Below are positions 1 through 5,669 of a stretch of 13,278 nt of DNA, in pieces; position 1 is the first letter of the stretch, and each line of letters starts with the position of its first letter. Source of the stretch: Mageeibacillus sp. UBA3708 (GTDB lineage: Bacteria; Bacillota; Clostridia; Saccharofermentanales; Saccharofermentanaceae); assembly GCA_002371375.1 (NCBI GenBank), contig DFIB01000028.1, positions 1 to 13,278 on the forward strand, given 5' to 3'. The translations under genes and the position numbers were made by a program. The notes below the pieces were generated by a model, which saw only the letters and a program-made list of their open reading frames with translations, made no database searches and was not told where the DNA came from.

Positions 1-20
1 AAGCTTTCCGTGAAGAACCA

Positions 21-54
21 AAAAATGGGGAATAATAGCTATATTTCCCCATTT
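21..54 (-). terminator. Candidate rho-independent terminator for the minus-strand cluster
   Basis: The arms AAATGGGGAA (23-32) and TTCCCCATTT (45-54) are perfectly complementary around a 12-base loop. Read on the minus strand the stem runs directly into a TTTTTT-type tract, as an intrinsic terminator does. It lies about 290 bases past the end of the glycosyltransferase gene, so it could end that transcript or an unseen gene. The stem has only four G-C pairs, so it may be weak. Confidence 0.5.
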
Positions 55-138
55 CTCTGAAAAATCAGGCAGGAATTTTGATTTTATGGGGAAGTTTATA
101 ACTGACCGGTTGATGATGGTCCCGGGCGACCAATATGA

Positions 139-263
139 CCAAGTTACTCACGTCACTCTGTGAAGCCCGCAGCTGCTTGCGAGCGGACTTCCGCAGGTAT
201 GCCGGACACTCCATCCACTCACGCAAGCTCAAAGCCCTGTTCCGGAACTACTTTGAGCACGAG
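139..263 (-). repeat. Cluster of palindromic 3'-flank repeat modules after the glycosyltransferase gene
   Basis: This non-coding stretch holds three modules that recur elsewhere in the window. Bases 240-263 form the right half of a hairpin at 227-258 (GCTCAAAG / CTTTGAGC arms around GTTCCGGAAC), and about 20 of 24 bases recur inverted at 9701-9724. Bases 183-196 match CTGCGGAAGTCCGC on the minus strand, recurring at 9658-9671. Bases 139-184 match an inverted copy at 4988-5027, sharing CCAAGTTAC, AAGCCCGCA and GCTTGCG. A further GCTTTGAGC sits at 332-340 beside the gene stop. I see no gene in 1-340. Confidence 0.65.
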
Positions 264-340
264 CGGGCATGCACGCAAAGAGTATTGCACTCACTTATAC
301 CCGCGAAGTGCGACTGAGTTCCGGGACAGCGGCTTTGAGC

Positions 341-1279
341 TTATCTGATATTCTTCCTTCTATTCTCTATCTCGATCAGCCTCATCTCAAAATCCTGCTT
401 GTTCTTGTGGACCATCGTCTCAAGTATGAGTCCGGCGAAGAACGACAGGATGCCGGCGATGGCTGCGAATCCGCAGACGATGAGGGTCGGATAATTGGGA
501 ACGAGACCCGTCTTGATAAAGGTTATAAGGACAGGGATGAAGAACCCTACCGCCAGTGCCATCAGGACAAAGGACATGATCCCGAAGTATGCCATCGGTT
601 TATATGTTCTGAACAGCCTTGCAATGGTGCGGAGGACCTTGAATCCGTCAGAGTACGTGTTGAGCTTGGATTCGCTGCCCTCGGGCCTGTCGCGGTACTC
701 GATTATCACGTTCTCCATGGACATGTTCTTGTCGATGGCGTGAATGCTCATCTCCGTCTCGATCTCAAAACCTCGGGACAGAACCGGGAACGACTTGACG
801 AACTGGAAGCTGAAGGCTCTGTAGCCTGTCATGATGTCTTTTATGTTGCTCTTAAACAGCGTGTTGATGAATGCCCTGACCATGCTGTTGCCGAGATTGT
901 GGAAAGGCCTCTTGTTCTCTTCAAAGTAAGTGGACGACAATCTGTCACCGACGACCATGTCGACCTTACGGTCGAGGACTTTGGATATCATCTCGGGGGC
1001 GAACTCCGCCGGGTACGTGTCGTCTCCGTCGACCATCAGATAACACTCCGCGTCGATCTCGCGGAACATGCGGCGTATGACATTGCCTTTGCCCTGCTGG
1101 TGTTCATATCTGACGACGGCGCCGGCATCCTTTGCGATCTGCGCCGTGCCGTCTGTGGAGTTGTTGTCGTAGACGTAGATTACGCTTCCCGCGGGGAGAA
1201 CCGCTCTGAAGTCTTTGATTACTTTCGCTATGGTCTGTGATTCGTTATAGCATGGAATCAGAATTGCAACTTTGTCCAT
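341..1279 (-). CDS. Family 2 glycosyltransferase with two C-terminal membrane helices (polyprenyl-phosphate sugar transferase type)
   Basis: A 312-residue GT-A fold enzyme of the DPM1/DPG-synthase-like group, predicted to move a sugar from a nucleotide sugar to a lipid carrier or other acceptor at the inner face of the membrane. Visible are the N-terminal nucleotide-binding stretch (VAILIPCYNE, about residues 4-13), YDNNSTDGT (37-45), the metal-binding DGDD motif (84-87) and the MTGYRAFS segment near 150. Two hydrophobic helices lie near 228-256 and 264-290, before a charged tail. I chose the ATG at 1279 because AGAGG lies five bases upstream; a GTG at 1285 would add two residues and lacks that spacing. 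The Shine-Dalgarno overlaps the stop of the DUF4236 gene, so the two are probably translationally coupled. The substrate cannot be told from sequence. Confidence 0.9.
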   Translation of the reverse strand: MDKVAILIPCYNESQTIAKVIKDFRAVLPAGSVIYVYDNNSTDGTAQIAKDAGAVVRYEHQQGKGNVIRRMFREIDAECYLMVDGDDTYPAEFAPEMISKVLDRKVDMVVGDRLSSTYFEENKRPFHNLGNSMVRAFINTLFKSNIKDIMTGYRAFSFQFVKSFPVLSRGFEIETEMSIHAIDKNMSMENVIIEYRDRPEGSESKLNTYSDGFKVLRTIARLFRTYKPMAYFGIMSFVLMALAVGFFIPVLITFIKTGLVPNYPTLIVCGFAAIAGILSFFAGLILETMVHKNKQDFEMRLIEIENRRKNIR

Positions 1280-1288
1280 GTACACCTC

Positions 1289-2293
1289 TTACGGAAGAAG
1301 CCTGTCAACGGGTGAATACCCTGAAGTCTTCTTGAAGTTACAGTTACATTCGAACAGGCCGAGGCAGTCCGACGGATCGACGAATGCAAAGTTGATCGTC
1401 TCTATCTGTTCTCTGCTGATCCTGGCAGAGAGCAAAGTCATCTCCTCCTCATGGCCTGTGGCAGTGTTGATAACTGTATCACATGCATGGATGAGGACGG
1501 TCTTTACCGGGAGCAGCGCGAAAGCGTCACGTGCGACCCTCAATACGGTGCTTGCCACATAGTCCTGAACAATATCATAATATGCCGCTTTGCCAAGTTC
1601 CTTCTCAGATAGCTTGCCGGCAGCAGTAAGCGAATAACCGACTGTGGGAACGACCTCTTCCGACTTCACCTGGAACTCAACCTCGAGAATATCAGGATCA
1701 TCAGTTCCTACCAGGAAATTACTTCCGTACTCCGTAAGATCCTCAAAAGGGTTGAATGCTCCGATAACTTCGAGATAAGCGGATGTATCGCCTGACAAAA
1801 CTCTGTCAGCGAAGTTGACGAGGCCGGTCATGTCAGCGGGAACATTGCCTGCCCTGACCTTCTCCCAGTCCACCTTGCCGTCTGATGCCTTGTGCACGCT
1901 CGTGATGGCTTCGATGAGAGCCTCATAATCGGCAACTGTCTGCTTAGCCTGCTCAAGTTCGGCAGCCTTAGCCTCTTCTGCCTCCTGACGCGCCTGTGCC
2001 CTGGCAGCGATGGCTGCATCATCCTTCTTGGGAGAAGCAACAGCTTTCTTACCGGAAGCGTCATTCTTTTTATCCTTACCGCCAAACAGGGAGCTTGCCA
2101 CATTCTTAACATTAGCCGTCTTCGTATAGTAGACGCCCGTGCCCGGGATGCCTACCGTCGTTCTCGACTGTCCCTTGAGATTGATGCTCTGGCGAAGTCC
2201 TGATTTACCGAATGATATTGACGGGCCCGATTTGCTGAGATTCAGCTTAAGTCCTTTACCTATCGATATTGATTTACGAAAATTAAGTCCCAT
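1289..2293 (-). CDS. DUF4236 domain protein with coiled linker and conserved C-terminal domain
   Basis: A 334-residue protein. Residues 1-57 are a typical DUF4236 domain: MGLNFRKSIS, LNLSKSGPSISFG and the signature VGIPGTGVYY. Residues about 63-97 are Lys/Ala/Asp-rich and probably disordered. Residues about 90-135 are Ala/Glu-rich and probably a coiled coil. Residues about 175-334 form a second domain (FNPFEDLTEYGSNF, IVQDYVASTVLRVARDAFALLP, NTATGHEEEMTLLSARI) that, from general knowledge, often accompanies DUF4236 in Firmicutes. No signal peptide or membrane helix is seen, and the biochemical role is unknown. The ATG has a strong AAGGAGG six bases upstream. It lies 43 bases after the DUF389 gene and directly before the glycosyltransferase, suggesting one transcript. 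TAGAAT preceded by TGA in the short gap could be an internal extended -10 promoter. Confidence 0.88.
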   Translation of the reverse strand: MGLNFRKSISIGKGLKLNLSKSGPSISFGKSGLRQSINLKGQSRTTVGIPGTGVYYTKTANVKNVASSLFGGKDKKNDASGKKAVASPKKDDAAIAARAQARQEAEEAKAAELEQAKQTVADYEALIEAITSVHKASDGKVDWEKVRAGNVPADMTGLVNFADRVLSGDTSAYLEVIGAFNPFEDLTEYGSNFLVGTDDPDILEVEFQVKSEEVVPTVGYSLTAAGKLSEKELGKAAYYDIVQDYVASTVLRVARDAFALLPVKTVLIHACDTVINTATGHEEEMTLLSARISREQIETINFAFVDPSDCLGLFECNCNFKKTSGYSPVDRLLP

Positions 2294-2336
2294 AGTGACC
2301 CTCCTTAGCTGTCGCTGTTGTTATTCTATCACACTC

Positions 2337-3191
2337 TCACGGAATTATATCAATCCCCTGTGTTGCCGCCATAGCACCGAAAATAATACACGGTAGCAGT
2401 ACGATTATTGTATTTCTGATTTTCCTGAACAGATATACCTTCTTCTCCTTGTCGCTCAGTTCCTTGACCTTCGGGACCTTAAGTATAAGAAGCACCAGTT
2501 CCGCTGCAAGGAAAATGAAATAAGCATTGATTATAAACAGATAAGCTGCTTTGAGGAACATATCCCATCTTCCGTTCGCGATGGCGAATCCGCATGTGCA
2601 CAGAGGCGGCATGATGGCCGTGGCAATAGCGACTCCCGGTATGACATTTGTAACCTTATCCTTACGGGTGGAACCGATTATTCCTGCGATTCCTCCGAAC
2701 AGCGCTACGATCACGGCAAATCCCGTAGGCTCCGTCCTCGCCGCAAGTTCACTCGTAACTTCCTTCACAGGGGATAACAGGAAATACACGGTCGAGGTCA
2801 TCAGACTTATCAGGATCTGCATCATAAATCCCAGAGTATGCCGTTCGATCACCGTTGTGCTTGCAATTGCTGTTCCGTAGGCGATTGCAAGAATTGACCC
2901 CATCAGCGGGGATATAAGCATGGCACCTATGATAACTGCCACGGAATTCGTATTGAGACCCACGGAAGCTATCAGGATCGCGCATATCATGACAACCATA
3001 TTGGTCCCCGTAACTTTGCCGCCGGCAAGAAGTCTGTCTCTTATCTCTTCGTAGCTTGCGGTATCTTCGCTCAGAGAGAACATCGACTTAACGACTTTGC
3101 TCATCGGGACTTTGTCGCCGCGCATGTACCTTCTGAACTGTTCGAGACCCAGCCTGTCATTATTATTGTTGCCGGAAGGTTTATCTGACAT
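2337..3191 (-). CDS. DUF389 family (TIGR00341-like) multi-pass membrane protein
   Basis: A 284-residue integral membrane protein of the DUF389 family, whose function is not established. The family signature is clear: VVMICAILIASVGLNTNS, VIIGAMLISPLMG, then GIIGSTRKDKVTNVIPGVAIA and TAIMPPLCTCGFAI. About six or seven hydrophobic helices lie near residues 63-80, 84-103, 118-138, 147-165, 180-203, 213-235 and 258-277. The first 60 residues are hydrophilic and cytosolic-looking. The reading frame is open further upstream to 3422, but that stretch overlaps the divergent Sel1 gene. The ATG at 3191 is preferred because GGGGGA lies six to seven bases before it, whereas the Met at 3215 has no ribosome binding site. 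It appears to be the first gene of the minus-strand cluster. Confidence 0.88.
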   Translation of the reverse strand: MSDKPSGNNNNDRLGLEQFRRYMRGDKVPMSKVVKSMFSLSEDTASYEEIRDRLLAGGKVTGTNMVVMICAILIASVGLNTNSVAVIIGAMLISPLMGSILAIAYGTAIASTTVIERHTLGFMMQILISLMTSTVYFLLSPVKEVTSELAARTEPTGFAVIVALFGGIAGIIGSTRKDKVTNVIPGVAIATAIMPPLCTCGFAIANGRWDMFLKAAYLFIINAYFIFLAAELVLLILKVPKVKELSDKEKKVYLFRKIRNTIIVLLPCIIFGAMAATQGIDIIP

Positions 3192-3274
3192 CTGCAATCC
3201 CCCGAGTGATGACATATGTTTCTTATGTATTAACTTTACTATAAAGGGGAATTTTTTTCGAGGCGAAATTAGAG

Positions 3275-3280
3275 TATAAT
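3275..3280 (+). promoter_or_regulatory. TATAAT -10 box placing the start of the Sel1 gene at +1
   Basis: A perfect TATAAT ends seven bases before the A of the ATG at 3287, where transcription normally begins. No Shine-Dalgarno is present and no clear TTGACA is seen at the usual distance; bases 3252-3258 are a run of T. This suggests a leaderless mRNA. Confidence 0.55.
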
Positions 3281-3286
3281 AATGCA

Positions 3287-4936
3287 ATGATGAATAACGA
3301 CAACACCATTTTTGTGACACTGAACAAACTCGTTGATTTCGCGAGATTCGCGACAGACTGGAACGACATTGCCGCCGACTGTGATGCGGATCCCATGGCG
3401 GAATGTGAATTTGAAGGGACATATCCTCTGACGCTCGAAGACGTCAAAGAGGCGCTTATCTATGTCCGCGACGAGAAGGTGTCCAACGATAAGTTCCTGA
3501 TGGGATGGTGGTTCCCGCTCGTGCTCAAGTGCGATGAGGCGCTCATGATCCGTGATATCTTCACCGCCCAGTCAGCCCCGTCGGGAAGCATTGAACCGGT
3601 CCTTCCGCTGACTGATGACGATATGCTCGTATATGTTCTGGACTGCCTGGCGGATTACAGTAATTCAGACCTTGCCAGGAACGGCAATGAGCCGGTCACC
3701 GAATATCTTGACATAGAAGCGCTTCTTGATGAGATAGAGACTCACGAGGAAGAGACCGAGCTTCCTGCGGAGTCGCGCCACTTCTCCGAGCGCATGAGGG
3801 AGAGATTCATCATGCAGCTCGATAACGACATCCTTCTCCGCGACAGCGACGAGGGAACGCTGAAGCTGTGGAGGAAATTCACTGACGAACTGGCGGAGAG
3901 CGGCAACTTCAATGCCATGAGGATCAAGGCATACGCATGCTACGGCGGCAACAGCGTGTATGAATGTGACTGGCAGGAGTCTGCAAAACTGCTCGATATC
4001 CTGTGGAGGAAATACAGCTTCGGGCAGGCGGCCAACACGCTCGGTTATATCTACTATTACGGCAAGATCTCACCTGACGGCAGCCCCGATTACGAGAAGG
4101 CATTCTTCTACTTCTCGATCGGTTCCACCTACGGGATCGTCGAGTCCAAATACAAGCTGGCGGACATGTTCGTCAACGGCTTCTATGTTGCCCGCAATGA
4201 GAAGCTTGCCAGAGACATCGTCGGCGAACTGTACGGTGAGACGAGATACAGATTCGAGTACGGTGATTACAACTGTGAATTCGCAGACGTGGCTTACAGG
4301 ATGGGTAGGCTGTTCCGCGACATAAGCAATTTTGAACTCGATCCCGCTTCCCGCAAAGGTGCGCTCGAGGTATCCAAGATCTATCTGCTCCAGGCTCTCT
4401 TCGCGATCGACCTCCGCATGAAGATCAATTATGCATACGGTGACGACAAGGTCAAGGCGAACGTGACGAGGCTCCTCGAAGAGGTGTCTTCCACCCTGCC
4501 TAAGGCCACAAAGAGCACTTACCACAGCTACAACCCCATATTTGTATCGATCTTTACCGACAACAGACCCGGCGAGAGATTCAAGGTCACGATCAAAAAA
4601 CATAAGAACGGTAACCTGCGCATAATCCTGAAGAGGGCATCTGCCGGGATCACGGAATACCCCAAGACGATGGTAGTCCTTCCCTGGTTCGACGAATGCT
4701 ATTTCGCCGACTCCCTTGACTTCACGGTGTCATGCATCACAAAGGTTTACGCATCTGACGACATCAACCACGGAGGCGACACGGTGGAGTTCATGATCGA
4801 CCGAATCAGATCGACCGAATCAGGCCTTGCCGACGACGATTTTCTCCTTGATTTCATAAGTGCAGGAGAGTCAACGATGAAGATATCGGCAGCTGAGATA
4901 ATCTATAAGAAGTACGGCAAGAAGCAGAAGAGTTGA
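3287..4936 (+). CDS. Sel1-like repeat protein of unknown function
   Basis: A 549-residue soluble protein with no signal peptide. Residues about 243-275 (AANTLGYIYYYGKISPDG, then YEKAFFYFSIGS) and 280-316 (YGIVESKYKLADMFVNGFYV, then ARDIVGELY) match the helical pattern of Sel1/TPR-like repeats, used for protein-protein contact. The N-terminal about 180 residues are acidic and unrecognised. Residues about 415-500 look beta-rich (FKVTIKKHKNGNLRIILKR, WFDECYFADSLDFTVSCITKVY) and end in a basic tail KKYGKKQKS. It is transcribed divergently from the DUF389 cluster. The first ATG (3287) and the next one (3290) both lack a Shine-Dalgarno, so the protein may be read from a leaderless mRNA. An exact 14-bp tandem duplication sits in the coding region near residue 505. 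The partner and role are unknown. Confidence 0.85.
   Translation: MMNNDNTIFVTLNKLVDFARFATDWNDIAADCDADPMAECEFEGTYPLTLEDVKEALIYVRDEKVSNDKFLMGWWFPLVLKCDEALMIRDIFTAQSAPSGSIEPVLPLTDDDMLVYVLDCLADYSNSDLARNGNEPVTEYLDIEALLDEIETHEEETELPAESRHFSERMRERFIMQLDNDILLRDSDEGTLKLWRKFTDELAESGNFNAMRIKAYACYGGNSVYECDWQESAKLLDILWRKYSFGQAANTLGYIYYYGKISPDGSPDYEKAFFYFSIGSTYGIVESKYKLADMFVNGFYVARNEKLARDIVGELYGETRYRFEYGDYNCEFADVAYRMGRLFRDISNFELDPASRKGALEVSKIYLLQALFAIDLRMKINYAYGDDKVKANVTRLLEEVSSTLPKATKSTYHSYNPIFVSIFTDNRPGERFKVTIKKHKNGNLRIILKRASAGITEYPKTMVVLPWFDECYFADSLDFTVSCITKVYASDDINHGGDTVEFMIDRIRSTESGLADDDFLLDFISAGESTMKISAAEIIYKKYGKKQKS
4795..4822 (+). repeat. Exact 14-bp tandem duplication inside the Sel1 gene
   Basis: GATCGACCGAATCA occurs twice back to back. 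Fourteen is not a multiple of three, so losing one copy would shift the frame and end the protein within about a dozen codons. Confidence 0.9.
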
Positions 4937-4987
4937 GTTCTGCTCTGCGTCCGGCAACAAGTTTGCTCCCTATAGTCCCCGGTTTGG

Positions 4988-5027
4988 CGCCCGCAAGCTG
5001 TTGCGGGCTTCAGTGATGGTAACTTGG
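4988..5027 (+). repeat. Hairpin repeat after the Sel1 gene, inverted copy of 139-184
   Basis: GCCCGCAA (4989-4996) and TTGCGGGC (5001-5008) form a perfect eight-pair stem with loop GCTG. The stem is followed by a segment ending in GTAACTTGG that matches the complement of 139-184. It lies 53 bases past the Sel1 stop. Only two T residues follow the stem, so it is not a clean terminator, though it may help end or stabilise the transcript. Confidence 0.65.
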
Positions 5028-5060
5028 ACGAACGGAGCGACTTGGCTTGCCTTAACGCCA

Positions 5061-5330
5061 GGGTATCCGCAGTGATTTTGTTCCGGTGGATATTTTAGCG
5101 GAACATTTACACTGCGCTCGCAGTATTTTTGTTCCGGTAAATTTTTTATAGGAACGTTTACTCTGCGTACGCAGACTATTTGTGCATCTAATTCAGTTTA
5201 GTGGAACATGTTTACTGCGTGCGCAGACTATTTGTGCATCTAATTCAGTTTAGTGGAACATGTTTACTGCGCTCGCAGACTATTTGTGCATCTAATTCAG
5301 TTTAGTGGAACATGTTTACTGCGCACGCAG
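5061..5330. repeat. 52-bp tandem array built on the palindrome CTGCG-NN-CGCAG
   Basis: Full palindromes begin at 5112, 5163, 5215, 5267 and 5319, giving spacings of 51, 52, 52 and 52. The 40 bases between palindromes in the last three units are identical (ACTATTTGTGCATC ... AACATGTTTA). The first two units are diverged and carry a GTTCC / GGAAC inverted repeat instead. The central two bases of the palindromes are CT, TA, TG, CT and CA. A half-palindrome near 5067-5072 marks an older unit. No open frame of note crosses it. Confidence 0.9.
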
Positions 5331-5447
5331 TATACTGCTCAACTGACTTACCCCGCTGCGGTTCCGGGTTTTCACAGAATCGTTCACAAAAACAGACAAA
5401 AAATGTGTATGATCCTGTGAATAGCATACAACAAACTGAACCGGTCA
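5331..5447. other. Non-coding spacer between the 52-bp array and the MFS promoter
   Basis: No gene is seen. Two loose inverted repeats lie just upstream of the promoter: TTCACAG (5371-5377) with CTGTGAA (5415-5421), and TGTATG with CATACA around 5405-5430. Either could be a protein-binding site, but nothing else supports that. Confidence 0.3.
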
Positions 5448-5476
5448 TTGCCTGCCCCCGCCTTCCGTGCTATAAT
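5448..5476 (+). promoter_or_regulatory. Vegetative promoter of the leader peptide and MFS gene
   Basis: TTGCCT (5448-5453) and a perfect TATAAT (5471-5476) are separated by 17 bases, and the -10 is preceded by TGC, an extended -10. Predicted transcription begins near 5483, giving a leader RNA of about 187 bases before the MFS start. Confidence 0.8.
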
Positions 5477-5512
5477 CCACCCGTAAATCTTAATGAGAGG
5501 GGCGCACGACTG

Positions 5513-5596
5513 ATGTATTGGATAACACCTAATATTCAGCTTATGAATGGATTCTGCAAAGTCTCCTATAGGGGAAGTGCGCCCATTTGCAGGTAA
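5513..5596 (+). CDS. Regulatory leader peptide, 27 residues
   Basis: A short ORF beginning MYWITPNIQL and ending SAPICR, read from ATG 5513 to TAA 5594-5596. GAGAGGGG (5495-5502) lies about ten bases upstream and can serve as its ribosome binding site; this overlaps pairing segment 1 of the attenuator. A six-codon ORF (ATG 5493 to TGA 5511-5513) overlaps its start by one base and may couple to it. The frame is open upstream to 5312, but that part crosses the promoter and repeat array, so the short form is preferred. Its product probably has no role of its own: translation of it is the sensor. I do not recognise the peptide as a published leader. Confidence 0.65.
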   Translation: MYWITPNIQLMNGFCKVSYRGSAPICR

Positions 5597-5632
5597 TAAC
5601 AGTCAGGATCCATAACAAGTAACGGCGCATCT

Positions 5633-5669
5633 TCTCCTTACGTATCACCACATACTAAGGAGATTTTTT
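5633..5669 (+). terminator. Attenuator terminator that also sequesters the MFS ribosome binding site
   Basis: TCTCCTTA (5633-5640) pairs with TAAGGAGA (5656-5663) and GTAT (5642-5645) with ATAC (5652-5655), leaving one bulged C and the loop CACCAC. Six T residues (5664-5669) follow and abut the MFS ATG. The hairpin can therefore act both as an intrinsic terminator and as a block on the Shine-Dalgarno. Confidence 0.7.

Larger units (their letters stand above)
5499..5669 (+). promoter_or_regulatory. Three-way RNA attenuator controlled by leader translation
   Basis: Segment 1, GGGCGCAC (5500-5507), pairs with GTGCGCCC (5577-5584). Segment 2 (5570-5583) can instead pair with segment 3 (5624-5638): GTGCGCC with GGCGCAT, plus AGGGGA with TCTCCT, each with one G-U pair. 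Segment 3 also holds TCTCCTTA (5633-5640), which pairs with TAAGGAGA (5656-5663), the MFS Shine-Dalgarno. A ribosome halted early in the leader would mask segment 1, let 2:3 form and free the Shine-Dalgarno. An unhindered ribosome covers segment 2 and lets 3:4 form. The pairings are seen; the switching logic is inferred from erm- and trp-type attenuators. Confidence 0.7.

Noticed and set aside
269..1240. Long plus-strand frame of 323 residues
   Set aside because: It is antisense to the clear glycosyltransferase gene, has no family motif and is Asp/Val/Arg-rich as expected for a shadow of a GC-rich gene.
2337..3422. Extended 361-residue version of the DUF389 protein
   Set aside because: The added N-terminal part overlaps the Sel1 coding region and lacks a ribosome binding site; ATG 3191 has GGGGGA at proper distance.
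4070..4603. Minus-strand 177-residue frame
   Set aside because: It lies fully inside the Sel1 gene, with no motif or ribosome binding site.
139..5027. Composite mobile element bounded by the inverted 45-bp repeats
   Set aside because: No transposase or recombinase lies inside, no target duplication is visible, and the repeats also occur as modules elsewhere at gene ends.
5061..5330. CRISPR array
   Set aside because: The interiors are identical rather than unique and the palindromic part is only 12 bases; no cas gene is present.
5312..5596. 94-residue plus-strand gene
   Set aside because: Its upstream part crosses the repeat array and a strong promoter; only its last 27 codons, the leader peptide, are supported.
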